The notes beneath the pieces are model-generated. The model saw nothing but the letters and a program-made list of their open reading frames with translations, had not been told where the DNA came from and made no database searches. 64,000 nt of DNA from Nitrospirota bacterium (lineage in GTDB: Bacteria > Nitrospirota > UBA9217), in assembly GCA_035516965.1 (NCBI GenBank), contig DATIZR010000116.1, positions 22,158-86,157 on the forward strand, read 5' to 3'. The position numbers and the translations under genes are program-made. Shown piece by piece: positions 11,343 through 21,374 of this stretch (position 1 is the first letter of the stretch; every line of letters starts with the position of its first letter).

Positions 11343-12788
11343 CTACCGCCGGGAATGTTTCTGCATCAGATAGGCGTGCATGGCCTTTGCCGCCCTTCGT
11401 CCGGCGCCCATCGCGGAGATGACCGTGGCCGATCCGGTCACGATGTCGCCTCCGGCGTAGACACCCTCCCTGCTGGTCCGGCCGGTCTCCTCATCGGCCA
11501 CGATGTACTTTCTTTTCGTGACCGAGAGGTCCCTGGTGCTTTGGGCGATGAGCGGGTTCGCGCCGGTCCCGACGGCGATGATCACGACATCCACGGGGAT
11601 GCGGAACTCGGAACCGGGAACCGGCTTCGGGGTCCGCCTCCCGGACTCATCGAGCTCGCAGAGGTCCATCCGGACGCACTCGATGGCCGTCACGTCGCCC
11701 TGCTCGCCGATGATCCGGACCGGGTTCGTGCAGAGCTCGAAGCGGATGCCTTCCTCCTGGGCGTGGTGCACTTCCTCCTGCCGGGCGGGAAGTTCGGCCA
11801 GCGAGCGGCGGTAGATCATCACGACCTCTCTCGCGCCCAGGCGAAGGGCGGTACGCGCGGCATCCATGGCCACGTTCCCGCCTCCCGCGACAGCCACGCG
11901 GTCGCCCCGCCGGACCGGGGTGTCGTATTCCGGAAAGCGGTAGGCGCGCATGAGGTTGATCCGGGTGAGAAACTCGTTGGCCGAGTAGACGCCGTTCAGG
12001 TTCTCGCCTTCGATCCCCATGAACCGGGGCAGGCCTGCGCCCGTGCCGATATAACAGGCATCGAACTCCTGCAGCAGTTCGTCGATGCTGATCAGCTTGC
12101 CGATCACGGCATTGGTCTGGATCGTCACCCCCACGCGTTTCAGGGAGTCGATCTCGCGGGCAACGATCTTCTTGGGAAGGCGGAACTCGGGAATGCCGTA
12201 GACGAGAACGCCTCCCGCCTCATGGAACGCCTCGAAAATAGTGACCGCATGGCCGAGCCGGGCGAGGTCATAGGCGCACGCAAGGCCCGACGGGCCGCTC
12301 CCGACAATAGCGACCTTCCTGCCCGTGGGAGGAACCGGGGCAAGAGGCTTCGAGCCGTTGTTCCGCATTTCGCGGTCCGCCACGAACCGCTCGAGCCTGC
12401 CGATGCCCACGGGGTCCATTTTCTTTGCCAACGTGCAGTTCTTTTCGCACTGGCTCTCCTGCGGACAGACCCGTCCGCAGACCGCCGGCAGCAGGTTGGA
12501 CTCCCGGATGATGGCGCTGGCTCCGTCCAGATCACCCTCTCTCACGGCCTTGATGAACCGCGGGATCGGAACATGGACGGGACAGCCGGCCACGCACTTC
12601 GGGTCCCGGCACTGAATGCACCGCTCCGCCTCCTGCAGCGCCAGCTCGTCCGTGTAACCCAGGCAGACCTCCTCAAAGTTCGTCTTCCTGACCAAAGGGT
12701 CCTGCTCGGGAATGGGGGTTTTCCGCGGGGAGATCTTCTTGGGTTTTTTGACTTCAGAATTCATAACGGCAGTTAAACCTTCCTCCAT
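11343..12788 (-). CDS. nfnB: NfnB-type NADPH-binding subunit / glutamate synthase small-chain-like flavoprotein
   Basis: 481 residues. The N-terminal domain has two Cys clusters for two [4Fe-4S] centres: Cys57, 60, 65, 69 and Cys104, 108, 114, 118. An FAD Rossmann motif (VGSGPSGLACAYDLA, near 160) and a second nucleotide-binding motif (VAGGGNVAMDAART, near 307) follow. Alone it could be called NADPH-dependent glutamate synthase small chain, but the gene just upstream encodes the matching NfnA-like partner. The pair is therefore best read as the ferredoxin-dependent, electron-bifurcating NADH:NADPH transhydrogenase NfnAB, which works in the cytoplasm. An internal ATG at 12764 is an alternative start. 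The gap to nfnA is 139 bp. Confidence 0.92.
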   Translation of the reverse strand: MEEGLTAVMNSEVKKPKKISPRKTPIPEQDPLVRKTNFEEVCLGYTDELALQEAERCIQCRDPKCVAGCPVHVPIPRFIKAVREGDLDGASAIIRESNLLPAVCGRVCPQESQCEKNCTLAKKMDPVGIGRLERFVADREMRNNGSKPLAPVPPTGRKVAIVGSGPSGLACAYDLARLGHAVTIFEAFHEAGGVLVYGIPEFRLPKKIVAREIDSLKRVGVTIQTNAVIGKLISIDELLQEFDACYIGTGAGLPRFMGIEGENLNGVYSANEFLTRINLMRAYRFPEYDTPVRRGDRVAVAGGGNVAMDAARTALRLGAREVVMIYRRSLAELPARQEEVHHAQEEGIRFELCTNPVRIIGEQGDVTAIECVRMDLCELDESGRRTPKPVPGSEFRIPVDVVIIAVGTGANPLIAQSTRDLSVTKRKYIVADEETGRTSREGVYAGGDIVTGSATVISAMGAGRRAAKAMHAYLMQKHSRR

Positions 12789-12927
12789 GAAGAAAATAAG
12801 GGCCGCCGTTGCTAAGCAACAAGCGGCTCGGGAACGGTCTCTGGTCCTTCCTTCGCCCGAACCCGGCGCTTACGAGTGGCGACGCGAGGCGGGTGTGATC
12901 TTGGCACATTTGGTGGTTAACGGACCC

Positions 12928-13773
12928 TTATTCGCACAGTGCGCCCGCGTGGCGCTGGCGCCACGATTCAAAGGACTCCTTCTGCTCGGCCGTGTACTTC
13001 TTCAGCCGGTTCATCAGGCTGTCCCAGTCCACGAGGTGCCCGTCGAACTCCGGACCGTCCGTGCAGGCGAAGAGCGTCTCATTGCCCACGGTCACCCGGC
13101 AGCCGCCGCACATGCCGGTCCCGTCGACCATGATCGGATTCAGGCTGACCACGGTCTTGACGCCGAAGGGCCTCGTCGTTTCCGCGACGCTTTTCATCAT
13201 GATCGCCGGGCCCACGGCCACCACCAGACCCGTGTCCCGCTTCTCCAGTTCCTGCTTCAGGGCCATGGTCACCAGCCCCTTGAGCCCCCTGCTTCCGTCA
13301 TCGGTCGTCACGATCACGCGGTCGTTCACCCGCGACATCTCCTGCTCGTAGATCAGCAGATCGGCCGACCGGGCGCCCATAATGCAGACGACCTCGTTGC
13401 CGGCGGCTTTGAAGGCACGCGCGATGGGATAGAGGGGGGCAGTTCCGAAACCGCCTCCCACGAGTATGACCTTGCCGAACCGTTCGATATGCGTGGGATT
13501 GCCGAGCGGCCCGCAGAGATCGAGCACATCGTCTCCGGCCTGGAGCTTCGACATCTCGGCCGTGGTCTTTCCGACCGCCATCACGATCAGGCTGATCGTC
13601 CCTTCGTGCGGATCGATGTCGGCAAGTGAAAGCGGGATGCGCTCACCGCTCTCGTGGAGCCTGATGATCACGAACTGGCCCGGCTGCGCCTTCTTCGAAA
13701 TGAGCGGAGCGGCGATCTTGTAGTAGAACACGTCAGGAGTGCGGAGCAGTTTTTTTTCGATTATCTTAGCCAA
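12928..13773 (-). CDS. nfnA: NfnA-type NAD-binding subunit (ferredoxin-NADP+ reductase subunit alpha family)
   Basis: 281 residues: FAD-binding beta-barrel (about 1-95, including RIPLSLADID), NAD-binding Rossmann domain starting VILVGGGFGTAPLYP (about 102-116), then a C-terminal iron-sulfur site. Cys222, Cys225 and Cys237 are present, and Asp217 occupies the position of the fourth ligand. This agrees with the Asp-Cys3 [2Fe-2S] site known for NfnA and differs from PyrK, which uses four Cys. The start is a TTG with AAAGGA 11 bp upstream; there is no nearby ATG in frame. Forms an operon-like pair with nfnB. Confidence 0.92.
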   Translation of the reverse strand: MAKIIEKKLLRTPDVFYYKIAAPLISKKAQPGQFVIIRLHESGERIPLSLADIDPHEGTISLIVMAVGKTTAEMSKLQAGDDVLDLCGPLGNPTHIERFGKVILVGGGFGTAPLYPIARAFKAAGNEVVCIMGARSADLLIYEQEMSRVNDRVIVTTDDGSRGLKGLVTMALKQELEKRDTGLVVAVGPAIMMKSVAETTRPFGVKTVVSLNPIMVDGTGMCGGCRVTVGNETLFACTDGPEFDGHLVDWDSLMNRLKKYTAEQKESFESWRQRHAGALCE

Positions 13774-14087
13774 GATCGTGTCATTCCTTTGAAAGGAGTT
13801 AAAGGAGCCGGATCAGAAGCAGACATGCAAGCCCGGACGTAAACAGCGTCAAGGACTAGCCATTGAAACAAGGCGGACTTCCGCTAACTTCGCGTGACAC
13901 CTTACCACTTTTTTAAAATCAATGGAATAAAAAAATCTCTAGAGTTATGAAGGCAAGTAACTGTGCACAAGGCGGGTATCCGGGGGACGCTTGCCAAGGT
14001 GACGCTGCGGACGGCCCGTCTCCCGCACCATGATAACATATGGTTTGATTCCTCATGGGATCAGACGGTCGTGGTCTCCGGGTCCCC
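13774..14087. other. Intergenic, upstream of nfnA; no gene seen
   Basis: About 310 bp with no coding frame that I can support. It contains a short palindrome GCGGA-CT-TCCGC (13873-13884) and an AT-rich patch (13905-13945). I could not find a convincing -35/-10 pair for nfnA, nor a T-tailed hairpin for the EAL gene. Confidence 0.4.
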
Positions 14088-14942
14088 TCAGATCATGCCG
14101 CCCGCCTGATCGCAGCCGATCGGCCGTGAGAAGAGATAGCCCTGGCCGAACCCGCAGTGAAGAGCCTTGACCTGTGCCACCTGGTCTTCTGTCTCCAGCC
14201 CTTCCGCGATAACGCCGATATGCATGTCCCGGGCAAGGAGCATGATCATTTTGACGATCTGCTGGTTCTCCCCGTTTGCGCCCATTCCCTGGATGAAGGA
14301 GCGGTCGATCTTGAGCCCGTCGATCGGCAGGCGATGGAGGTAGCTGAGCGGCGAATAGCCGGTCCCGAAGTCATCGATGTACAGCTGGACCCCCAGCGAC
14401 TTCAGCTGGGCAAGGATGGCGATCGTCTCTTCGGGAGTTTCTATGATGACGTTTTCCGTGATCTCGTGTCGGGCGTCCTCGCCGACACGGGCATACGGCC
14501 CGCGAGCCTGAAGCTCGAATCCCACCAGGTCCGGCTGGACCATCTGCTTGTTCGACAGGTTGATGCTGACGAACAGGCGATGGCCTCGCGGGAACCGGGC
14601 CTGCCACTCCTGCATCTGCCGGCACGACTCCCGGAGCACCAGGCGGTCGATGGACACGATCATCCCCGTCTCTTCGGCCATGGGGATGAAATCGCCGGGA
14701 GCAATCAGGCCGCGCTCCGGGTGCTGCCAGCGGACCAGTGCCTCGAACCCGGCGAGACTGTTCGTCACGAGCGAGAGGATGGGCTGATAGAACACCACGA
14801 ATTCCCCGCGCTCCACCGCCCTCCGGAGATCGGTCTCCAGATACAGCCGCTTGAGTGCATGCGCATGCATGCCCGGCTCGAATACCACATAGCTGGTGAA
14901 CCGCGCCTCTCCAATGACCTTGTCGGGAATCAGGACCTTCAT
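14088..14942 (-). CDS. Stand-alone EAL-domain c-di-GMP phosphodiesterase
   Basis: 284 residues from the ATG at 14942. Hydrolysis of c-di-GMP is predicted from the preserved motifs: FEALVRW (Glu67 of EAL), SINLSNKQ, EITEN (Glu160), IDDFGTGYSPLSYL (Asp190, Asp191), LKIDRSFI, AEGLETEDQ and GFGQGYLFSRPI. The first 30 residues (TSYVVFEPGMHAHALKRL then YLETDLRRA) match the linker that normally joins a GGDEF domain to an EAL domain, yet no GGDEF lies upstream, so the gene looks like the C-terminal part of a former composite protein. Residues 140-160 match the family less well, which could reflect small compensating indels. The open frame extends to 15146 without family resemblance. Confidence 0.88.
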   Translation of the reverse strand: MKVLIPDKVIGEARFTSYVVFEPGMHAHALKRLYLETDLRRAVERGEFVVFYQPILSLVTNSLAGFEALVRWQHPERGLIAPGDFIPMAEETGMIVSIDRLVLRESCRQMQEWQARFPRGHRLFVSINLSNKQMVQPDLVGFELQARGPYARVGEDARHEITENVIIETPEETIAILAQLKSLGVQLYIDDFGTGYSPLSYLHRLPIDGLKIDRSFIQGMGANGENQQIVKMIMLLARDMHIGVIAEGLETEDQVAQVKALHCGFGQGYLFSRPIGCDQAGGMI

Positions 14943-15197
14943 TTCTTTATCGGATAAACAGCCTGAAAACCCTGATTGTCTTCGGGAAAAAGCATGGCCT
15001 ACGTTCACCGAAGAGTGCGGGCGACGGTGCTGTGATCCGAGAGGAACGACAAAAAAATTGCGCAATATTGCACAGGCGGGCGACCTGTCCATACCCCAAA
15101 AATACCTTGGCGGCATAGGCTTGAAACGTGACCCGCTGTCATACAAAGGCCTTTACTCCCGCTCGATGTGGTGGTAATATGTCGTTTTCTCACCGCT

Positions 15198-18005
15198 ATG
15201 GACAAGATCATCCTTAAAGGCTGCCGCCAGCACAACCTCAAGAACATCGACCTCGAGATCCCGAGGGACCGGCTCGTCGTGATCACCGGCCTGTCCGGCT
15301 CCGGGAAATCGTCGCTCGCCTTCGACACGATCTATGCGGAAGGCCAGCGGAGGTATGTGGAAAGCCTGTCCGCCTACGCCCGCCAGTTCCTGGGCCAGAT
15401 GGACAAGCCGGACGTGGATTCCATCGACGGACTCTCTCCGGCCATCGCCATCGAACAGAAGACGACGAGCAAGAACCCCCGGTCCACCGTCGGGACCGTG
15501 ACCGAGGTGTACGACTATCTCCGCCTGCTCTTCGCCCGGATCGGCCGTCCCTACTGCTACAAGTGCGGCAGGGAGATCGCTGCCCAGACCGTGCAGCAGA
15601 TCACCGACGCGGTCATGGCGCTCCCCAGGGACACGCGCATCCAGGTGCTTGCGCCTATTGTGCGCGGCAGGAAAGGCGAGTACAAGAAGGAGCTCATGGC
15701 CGCCGCGGCATCGGGCTATGTACGCGCCCGCGTGGACGGCGCGCTCAGGGACCTGAACGAACCGGTTCCGATGGACAAGAAGAAGAAGCACGACATCGAG
15801 ATCATCATCGACCGCCTCGTTGTGAAGCCCGGCATTGAAAGGCGGCTGGCCGAGTCCATTGAGACCGCGCTCCGCCAGGCCGAGGGTATCGTGCTCGTCA
15901 ACCTCGTGGACGAGAAAAGGGACCTGCTCTACAGCGAAAAGCTTGCCTGCATCGTGGACGGCATCAGCTATCCCGAGTTGACGCCCCAGATCTTCTCCTT
16001 CAACAGCCCCCAGGGCGCCTGCCCCACCTGCGACGGGCTCGGGGGCCTGCTCGAATTCGACCCCGGCCTCATCGTTCCCAACCCCAACCTCTCGCTCCGC
16101 GAAGGCGCGATCAAGCCCTGGGCCAAGCGAACGTCGTTCCAGTATTTCCAGATGCTCGACTCGGTCGCCCGCAACTGCGGCTTCGATGTGAATACACCCT
16201 TCAAGGAGCTGAAGCAGGCGCAGCAGAAGATGCTGCTCCATGGCACAACGGAGAACGGGGCAAAAACGCCGGGCCGGGGCGGCAAAGAGGCCACATGCAA
16301 ACCCTTTGAGGGCATCCTTGCGAACCTCAGGAGCCGCTACGACGAGACCGACTCCTTCGCGACCCAGTGGGAGCTCGAGCAGTACATGAGCTACCAGACC
16401 TGCCCCGACTGCACGGGCAGCCGCCTGCGCAGGGAATCGCTCGCCATCAAGGTGGCGGACCTGAACATCCATGACGTCACGCGCATGAGCATCAAGCAGG
16501 CGCTGGCGTTCTTTTCCGACCTGTCGCTCAACCCCCGGGAGACCGTCATCGCGCAGCGGATCCTGAAGGAGATCCGGGAGCGGCTCGGGTTCATGGTGCA
16601 CGTGGGACTCGACTACCTCACCCTGGACCGGGGGTCGGCCACGCTCTCCGGAGGCGAGGGACAGCGCATCCGGCTCGCGACCCAGATCGGTTCTTCCCTC
16701 GTGGGCGTGCTCTATATCCTGGACGAGCCCTCCATCGGCCTGCACCAGCGGGACAACCGCAGGCTCCTGGACACGCTCTTCCGGCTGCGCGACCTGGGAA
16801 ACACGGTACTCGTGGTAGAGCACGACGAGGAGACCATCCGGTCGGCCGACCACGTGATCGACATGGGGCCGGGTGCGGGCGTGCACGGCGGCGAGATCGT
16901 CGCAAAGGGCACGCCCGAGGAGATCCAGCAGGTGCCCCAGTCGCTCACCGGCCAATACCTCTCGGGCCAGGCCTTCATCACCGTGCCGAAAGCGCGGAGG
17001 CGCTCCGAGCGGGCCGTCACCGTCGTGAACGCGAGCGAGAACAACCTGAAGAACATCACGGTGCCGTTTCCACTCGGCCTGTTCACCTGCGTCACCGGCG
17101 TGTCCGGGTCCGGAAAGAGCACGCTCGTCGTCGACATCCTCTACCGTGCCCTCGCCCAGCGGCTCTACCGCTCCACGGAGCGGGCGGGCGCACACAAGGA
17201 CATCCGGGGGCTGGAGCACATCGACAAGGTGATCGACATCGACCAGTCGCCCATCGGCAGGACGCCCCGCTCGAACCCAGCCACCTACACGGGCGTCTTC
17301 GGCCCGGTCCGCGACCTCTTCGCGCAGCTCCCGGAGTCGCGCATGCGCGGCTACAAGCCGGGCCGGTACAGCTTCAACGTGAAGGGCGGCCGGTGCGAGG
17401 CCTGCGAAGGCGACGGCCTGATCAAGATCGAGATGCATTTCCTGCCCGATGTATACGTGACCTGCGACGTGTGCCACGGCAGCCGCTACAACCGCGAGAC
17501 CTTGGACGTCCGGTACAAGGGGAAGAACATTGCCGATGTGCTGGCCATGACCGTGGAGCAGGCCCATGATTTCTTCCAGAACGTTCCGGCCGTCAAATCC
17601 AAGCTCCAGACGCTCCTCGACGTGGGACTCGGGTACATCACCCTGGGCCAGTCGGCGACCACGCTCTCGGGCGGCGAGTCCCAGCGCGTCAAGCTCTCGA
17701 AGGAGCTTTCGCGGCGCGCCACCGGCCGGACGCTCTACATCCTGGACGAACCCACGACGGGCCTGCACTTCGCGGACACCCAGAAGCTGCTCGACATGCT
17801 GAACCAGCTCGTGGATACGGGCAACACGGTTGTCGTGATCGAACACAACCTGGATGTGATCAAGACCGCGGACTGGATCATAGACCTCGGCCCCGAAGGG
17901 GGCGACCGGGGCGGCACGATCGTGGCCCAGGCGACGCCCGAGGACGTTGCGAAGGTGAAGGAATCCTACACGGGGCAGTTTCTGAAAAGAATATTGAAGA
18001 ACTGA
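15198..18005 (+). CDS. uvrA: Excinuclease ABC subunit A
   Basis: DNA-damage recognition ATPase of nucleotide excision repair; dimer that loads UvrB. 935 residues from the ATG at 15198 ([20 protein letters not shown] matches the family start; an earlier ATG at 15168 adds ten unlikely residues). It has the first Walker A (GLSGSGKSS, near 31), an internal zinc module (CYKCGRE), the first ABC signature [12 protein letters not shown], the second Walker A (GVSGSGKST), the CEACEGDG zinc finger region, and the second signature [12 protein letters not shown] with LDEPTTGLH. No LexA-type box was recognised upstream. Divergent from the EAL gene. Confidence 0.98.
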   Translation: MDKIILKGCRQHNLKNIDLEIPRDRLVVITGLSGSGKSSLAFDTIYAEGQRRYVESLSAYARQFLGQMDKPDVDSIDGLSPAIAIEQKTTSKNPRSTVGTVTEVYDYLRLLFARIGRPYCYKCGREIAAQTVQQITDAVMALPRDTRIQVLAPIVRGRKGEYKKELMAAAASGYVRARVDGALRDLNEPVPMDKKKKHDIEIIIDRLVVKPGIERRLAESIETALRQAEGIVLVNLVDEKRDLLYSEKLACIVDGISYPELTPQIFSFNSPQGACPTCDGLGGLLEFDPGLIVPNPNLSLREGAIKPWAKRTSFQYFQMLDSVARNCGFDVNTPFKELKQAQQKMLLHGTTENGAKTPGRGGKEATCKPFEGILANLRSRYDETDSFATQWELEQYMSYQTCPDCTGSRLRRESLAIKVADLNIHDVTRMSIKQALAFFSDLSLNPRETVIAQRILKEIRERLGFMVHVGLDYLTLDRGSATLSGGEGQRIRLATQIGSSLVGVLYILDEPSIGLHQRDNRRLLDTLFRLRDLGNTVLVVEHDEETIRSADHVIDMGPGAGVHGGEIVAKGTPEEIQQVPQSLTGQYLSGQAFITVPKARRRSERAVTVVNASENNLKNITVPFPLGLFTCVTGVSGSGKSTLVVDILYRALAQRLYRSTERAGAHKDIRGLEHIDKVIDIDQSPIGRTPRSNPATYTGVFGPVRDLFAQLPESRMRGYKPGRYSFNVKGGRCEACEGDGLIKIEMHFLPDVYVTCDVCHGSRYNRETLDVRYKGKNIADVLAMTVEQAHDFFQNVPAVKSKLQTLLDVGLGYITLGQSATTLSGGESQRVKLSKELSRRATGRTLYILDEPTTGLHFADTQKLLDMLNQLVDTGNTVVVIEHNLDVIKTADWIIDLGPEGGDRGGTIVAQATPEDVAKVKESYTGQFLKRILKN

Positions 18006-18038
18006 GCTCGGCAATCGAGCGGTTATTTTCCCCTTTTC
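18006..18038 (+). terminator. Weak terminator-like hairpin after uvrA
   Basis: A 5-bp GC-rich stem (18006-18010 with 18016-18020) directly after the uvrA stop is followed by GGTTATTTTCCCCTTTTC. The stem is short, so termination may be partial. Confidence 0.3.
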
Positions 18039-18128
18039 ATTTTTTAAGCTTCCCTATACAATGAGCCCTGACCAACATTCCCGGTCTGCTTTTTCCTTTT
18101 TCAGTTTTATTTCAAACCCGGAGGTCTT

Positions 18129-18602
18129 ATGACCCGCCTATATTCTCTCCTGTTCATCACCGCTCTTCTGTTCACGGCATCAGCTTGCGGGAGCACCAAA
18201 CCCCCGACGGCCCCCGCGACCCAAGGCAACAAGGTCATCGCCTCCCTCCAGGACCTGAGCAGCATGTACGGAAAGAAGAACCTTTCCGGGTTCATGCGGC
18301 TGATCTCCGACGGCTACAAGGACCGGAAGGAGTTCAGCGCAGCTCTTGAGGCGGTCTTCGCGAAATACGACACCGCGCAGTTCACGGTCCAGTACTCCCG
18401 CATGTACATCACGGTCGAGGACAAGGGAATGACCAGGGCCACCTTCAACTGGGACGGCAGTTGGGAGACAAAAGGGGGCGCCGTCCTGAAGAACAGCGGC
18501 AGGGCCACCTTCGCGTTCGATCCGAAGGACGCGCGCCTCGTCTCGTTCGACGGCAAGAACCCATTCCTGCCGCAGCCCGCGGAAGCGCCGGGAAAGAAGT
18601 AG
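18129..18602 (+). CDS. Hypothetical lipoprotein
   Basis: 157 residues. The lipoprotein signal peptide ends FTASAC with Cys20 as the acylated residue. The mature part (about 30-140) reads as one alpha-plus-beta domain: LQDLSSMYGKKNLSGFM then RLISDGYKD, followed by alternating strands ending TRATFNWDGSWETKG and GRATFAFD. This is compatible with an NTF2/SnoaL-like cone fold, but that is a guess from the pattern. GGAGG lies upstream of the ATG. It is separated from uvrA by 123 bp and from nadB by 115 bp, so co-transcription is possible. Confidence 0.8.
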   Translation: MTRLYSLLFITALLFTASACGSTKPPTAPATQGNKVIASLQDLSSMYGKKNLSGFMRLISDGYKDRKEFSAALEAVFAKYDTAQFTVQYSRMYITVEDKGMTRATFNWDGSWETKGGAVLKNSGRATFAFDPKDARLVSFDGKNPFLPQPAEAPGKK

Positions 18603-18717
18603 CCAGCCCTCATTTCGAAGCAGATGACCCTGAAGGAGGGAAGCGCGAATCTTCTGGCGTCGCGCCGGCTCATTGTAGGGTGTTCTTGCTAGGAATTGAG
18701 AAATCCGGATTACGGAT

Positions 18718-20295
18718 ATGAGCGGAATGAACTATACCGAAGAACACATCCAGACCGACTTCCTCATCATCGGCGGCGGCGTTGCCGGCCTGCGGGCCGC
18801 TGTCGAGCTGGCAAGCAACGGCGAGGTGCTGGTCGTGACCAAGGATGCGCCGTCGGAGAGCAGCAGCGAGTACGCCCAGGGCGGCGTGGCCGTGGCTCTT
18901 TCCGACGAGGACGAGATCTCGATCCACCTCGACGACACGATCAGGGCCGGCGACGGCCTGTGCCTGCGCAAGGCCGTGGGGACCCTCGTCGAAGAGGGCC
19001 CGACGCGCATCCGGGAACTCATCCTCTGGGGCGCCGAGTTCGACAAGGAGGGATCGAAGCTCGCCTTCACCCAGGAAGCCGCCCATACCAAGAGGCGGAT
19101 CCTCCACGCCCAGGGCGACTCTACGGGCCGGGAGATCATGCGCGTGCTGACCGACAAGGTCCGCTCCTCCCGGACCGTCTCCAAGATCGATTTTGCTTTC
19201 ACGCGCGACCTCATCATCCGGGAGGGGCGTTGCGTGGGCGCCGTCGTCTGCCAGCAGGCGCTCAAAAAGGTCCTGATCATTTCGGCCCGCGCCGTCCTGC
19301 TCGCAACGGGGGGGGCAGGCCAGCTCTACAAGCGCACGACGAACCCGGCGGTCTCGACCGGCGACGGCATGGCCATGGCCTTCCGGGCGGGCGCCGAACT
19401 GGTGGACATGGAATTCGTGCAGTTCCATCCCACCGCGCTCTTCCGCGAGGGCGCGCCGCAGTTCCTGCTGTCCGAAGCCATGCGCGGAGAGGGCGGCATG
19501 CTCAAAAACATCAACGGCGTGCGGTTCATGGACGACTACTCGCCCTCGCGCGAGCTCGCGCCTCGCGACGTGGTCACCCGCGCCATCCACGCGGAAATGG
19601 CGGCGACCGGAGCCGACCATGTCTTCCTGGACATGACCCACCTGAACGCCGGCTATGTCATGCAGCGGTTCCCGCGCATCTACCGGACGTGCAAGGGCCT
19701 CGGCATCGACATCACCGCAGAGCCGATCCCGGTATCGCCCGCCGCTCATTACATCATGGGCGGCGTCAGGACGGACCTCTGGGGAGCGACGAGCGTACCG
19801 GGCCTCTTTGCGGCCGGCGAGACCGCATGTACCGGTGTGCACGGCGCAAACCGACTCGCGAGCAATTCTCTGCTGGAGGGGCTGGTGTATGGCGAGCGGG
19901 CGGGCCTCGCGGCGTCGCGCTATGCCAGGAGGCACGTCAACCGGCCTGCGCGCCTGTCGCGGAACCTGCCGATGCGGAAGGACCATGGCCCTGAAAAGGC
20001 CGCGGGAGTTTCCGAGATACGGGTGTCGCTCAAGAGACTGATGTGGGAGAAGGTCGGGATCGTGCGCAACAAGCAGGACCTGACCGGGGCGCTCAGACAG
20101 CTCCGGGAGTGGGACCGGCTCATGAAAGGACACGGTCCGGACCGCAGCCTTTTCGAACTCAGGAACATGCTCACGTCATCCATGCTCATCACCCGCTCGG
20201 CATTATTAAGGGAGGGCAGTGTGGGCGCTCATTTCAGGAGCGATTTCCCGGGGAAGGGGAAGAACTGGAGAAAAAGGACCATAATTACGAAATGA
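18718..20295 (+). CDS. nadB: L-aspartate oxidase
   Basis: FAD-dependent oxidation of L-aspartate to iminoaspartate, the first step of NAD biosynthesis with NadA; under anaerobiosis fumarate can be the acceptor. 525 residues. Key features are the N-terminal FAD motif IIGGGVAGLRAAVELA, SSSEYAQGGVAVA, the substrate-loop QFHPTALF, RGEGGMLKN, the C-terminal ANRLASNSLLEGLVYG and the helical domain with VGIVRNKQDL. The start could also be the ATG nine bases downstream. NadA and NadC are not in the window. A bidirectional terminator follows. Confidence 0.96.
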   Translation: MSGMNYTEEHIQTDFLIIGGGVAGLRAAVELASNGEVLVVTKDAPSESSSEYAQGGVAVALSDEDEISIHLDDTIRAGDGLCLRKAVGTLVEEGPTRIRELILWGAEFDKEGSKLAFTQEAAHTKRRILHAQGDSTGREIMRVLTDKVRSSRTVSKIDFAFTRDLIIREGRCVGAVVCQQALKKVLIISARAVLLATGGAGQLYKRTTNPAVSTGDGMAMAFRAGAELVDMEFVQFHPTALFREGAPQFLLSEAMRGEGGMLKNINGVRFMDDYSPSRELAPRDVVTRAIHAEMAATGADHVFLDMTHLNAGYVMQRFPRIYRTCKGLGIDITAEPIPVSPAAHYIMGGVRTDLWGATSVPGLFAAGETACTGVHGANRLASNSLLEGLVYGERAGLAASRYARRHVNRPARLSRNLPMRKDHGPEKAAGVSEIRVSLKRLMWEKVGIVRNKQDLTGALRQLREWDRLMKGHGPDRSLFELRNMLTSSMLITRSALLREGSVGAHFRSDFPGKGKNWRKRTIITK

Positions 20296-20370
20296 CGATG
20301 CGTGATCCGGTTCAGCGATCGATGTTCCGGACAGGGACGGATCACAGCGGCTCCGCTGCCGGCAATAACG

Positions 20371-20402
20371 AAAAAGCCCTTCTGATTTCAGAAGGGCTTT
20401 TT
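20371..20402. terminator. Bidirectional terminator between nadB and the Slp gene
   Basis: A perfect 14-bp stem (20371-20384 with 20389-20402) with a 4-nt loop has an A-run on the left and a T-run on the right. It can terminate nadB on the plus strand and the Slp-family gene on the minus strand. Confidence 0.88.
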
Positions 20403-20409
20403 CTTCGCC

Positions 20410-20967
20410 TCACCACCATCCGGGTGGAGGCGGCCACGGCCCCCAGTAGGGATTATACCCGTACGGGCCATAATCATAATAGGAATACGGATAGGGATAG
20501 GCGTAATAGAGCGGCTCCTCTTCCCAGAGATAGACCTGCCTGATCTCGAAAAGGGGATAAACATAATCCATCTCGTCGATCTTACCCTCCCTTGTCTCCC
20601 GGAACTCACCGGCAAGAGTGACCTCCCTCCCCGCCTTGTACACAACAGGATCGAGCATGCCCTTCTGCTTCGCGTAGACCGCCAGATACCTTCCCTGCAT
20701 CTCTTCTCCCGTCTTCGGGTACCCGAACGAGTCCACGGGCACGTACAATACCTCAAGCTCCGAGCCCTGCGCGGTCAAGCGGTCATTCACGATGATGCCG
20801 CCGAGAATGAACACCTTACCGCGGTATGCATCCGGCGTTTCCCGAAGCCGGGCCAGCGAGACATCCCGCTCCCCCTGCCTCATCAGATCACGGCTCAGAA
20901 CCGGAGCGCAGGAGGAAAGAAGCGCAACGGCGGCTCCCATTGCCGCCAGGATCAATACCTTTTTCAT
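20410..20967 (-). CDS. Slp-family outer membrane lipoprotein
   Basis: 185 residues with a lipoprotein signal ending LLSSC (Cys20). The domain with YRGKVFILGGIIVNDR, SELEVLYVPVDSFGYP, GRYLAVY and GREVTLAGEF is typical of the Slp family (starvation/stress-induced lipoproteins of the outer membrane). The last 35 residues are very rich in Tyr, Pro, Gly and Trp and end in PPPPGWW; this low-complexity aromatic tail is not part of the Slp domain. A GGGAGAG ribosome-binding site precedes the ATG. Confidence 0.9.
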   Translation of the reverse strand: MKKVLILAAMGAAVALLSSCAPVLSRDLMRQGERDVSLARLRETPDAYRGKVFILGGIIVNDRLTAQGSELEVLYVPVDSFGYPKTGEEMQGRYLAVYAKQKGMLDPVVYKAGREVTLAGEFRETREGKIDEMDYVYPLFEIRQVYLWEEEPLYYAYPYPYSYYDYGPYGYNPYWGPWPPPPGWW

Positions 20968-21374
20968 TACTCTCTCCCTGCAGCCCTCAACCCTGAAGAC
21001 ACCTGAGACGGAAATCCCGATACGGAGCAGTGCATTTCAGCCACCCCTTCCTGCTCCGGACGGCCAGGGCTTGTTCAGCCGATGCGCTATCCGGCGATTG
21101 CCCTGCTCCGAGAAGACTGAGACCGGCTCTTCGGGAGGGACCAGTCATCCATCCAGCTACGGCCGCCGATTTTATTACATACAAGAACCGACAGGGAAAC
21201 ACCTCCCTGCTCTGTTTCGCGGTCTTTTCCCGATTCCATATTAAATTCCGCACGCGGCAATGTCAAGGCAGCCTAAAGGCGCAGGGATCAGTTCCTGGTT
21301 CCACCGCCCGCATACACAGAGACTTCCGGGATATTTGTTCGGCCGTCTCCACTCGATCCACCGTTTCAATCTCA
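20968..21374. other. Intergenic between divergent Slp and glutaredoxin genes
   Basis: About 400 bp. Open frames on both strands lack family resemblance and good ribosome-binding sites. I see no tRNA or obvious structured RNA. Promoters of both flanking genes should lie here; only the one for the glutaredoxin is clear. Confidence 0.4.

Noticed and set aside
15153..18014. 953-codon minus-strand open frame opposite uvrA
   Set aside because: It mirrors uvrA exactly and has no recognisable motifs; long antisense frames are common in this GC-rich sequence.
20968..21374. Possible c-di-GMP-type riboswitch (GGCAATCGCC on the minus strand)
   Set aside because: Only a short piece resembles an aptamer; the conserved GGGACGCAAAGC-type core is missing.
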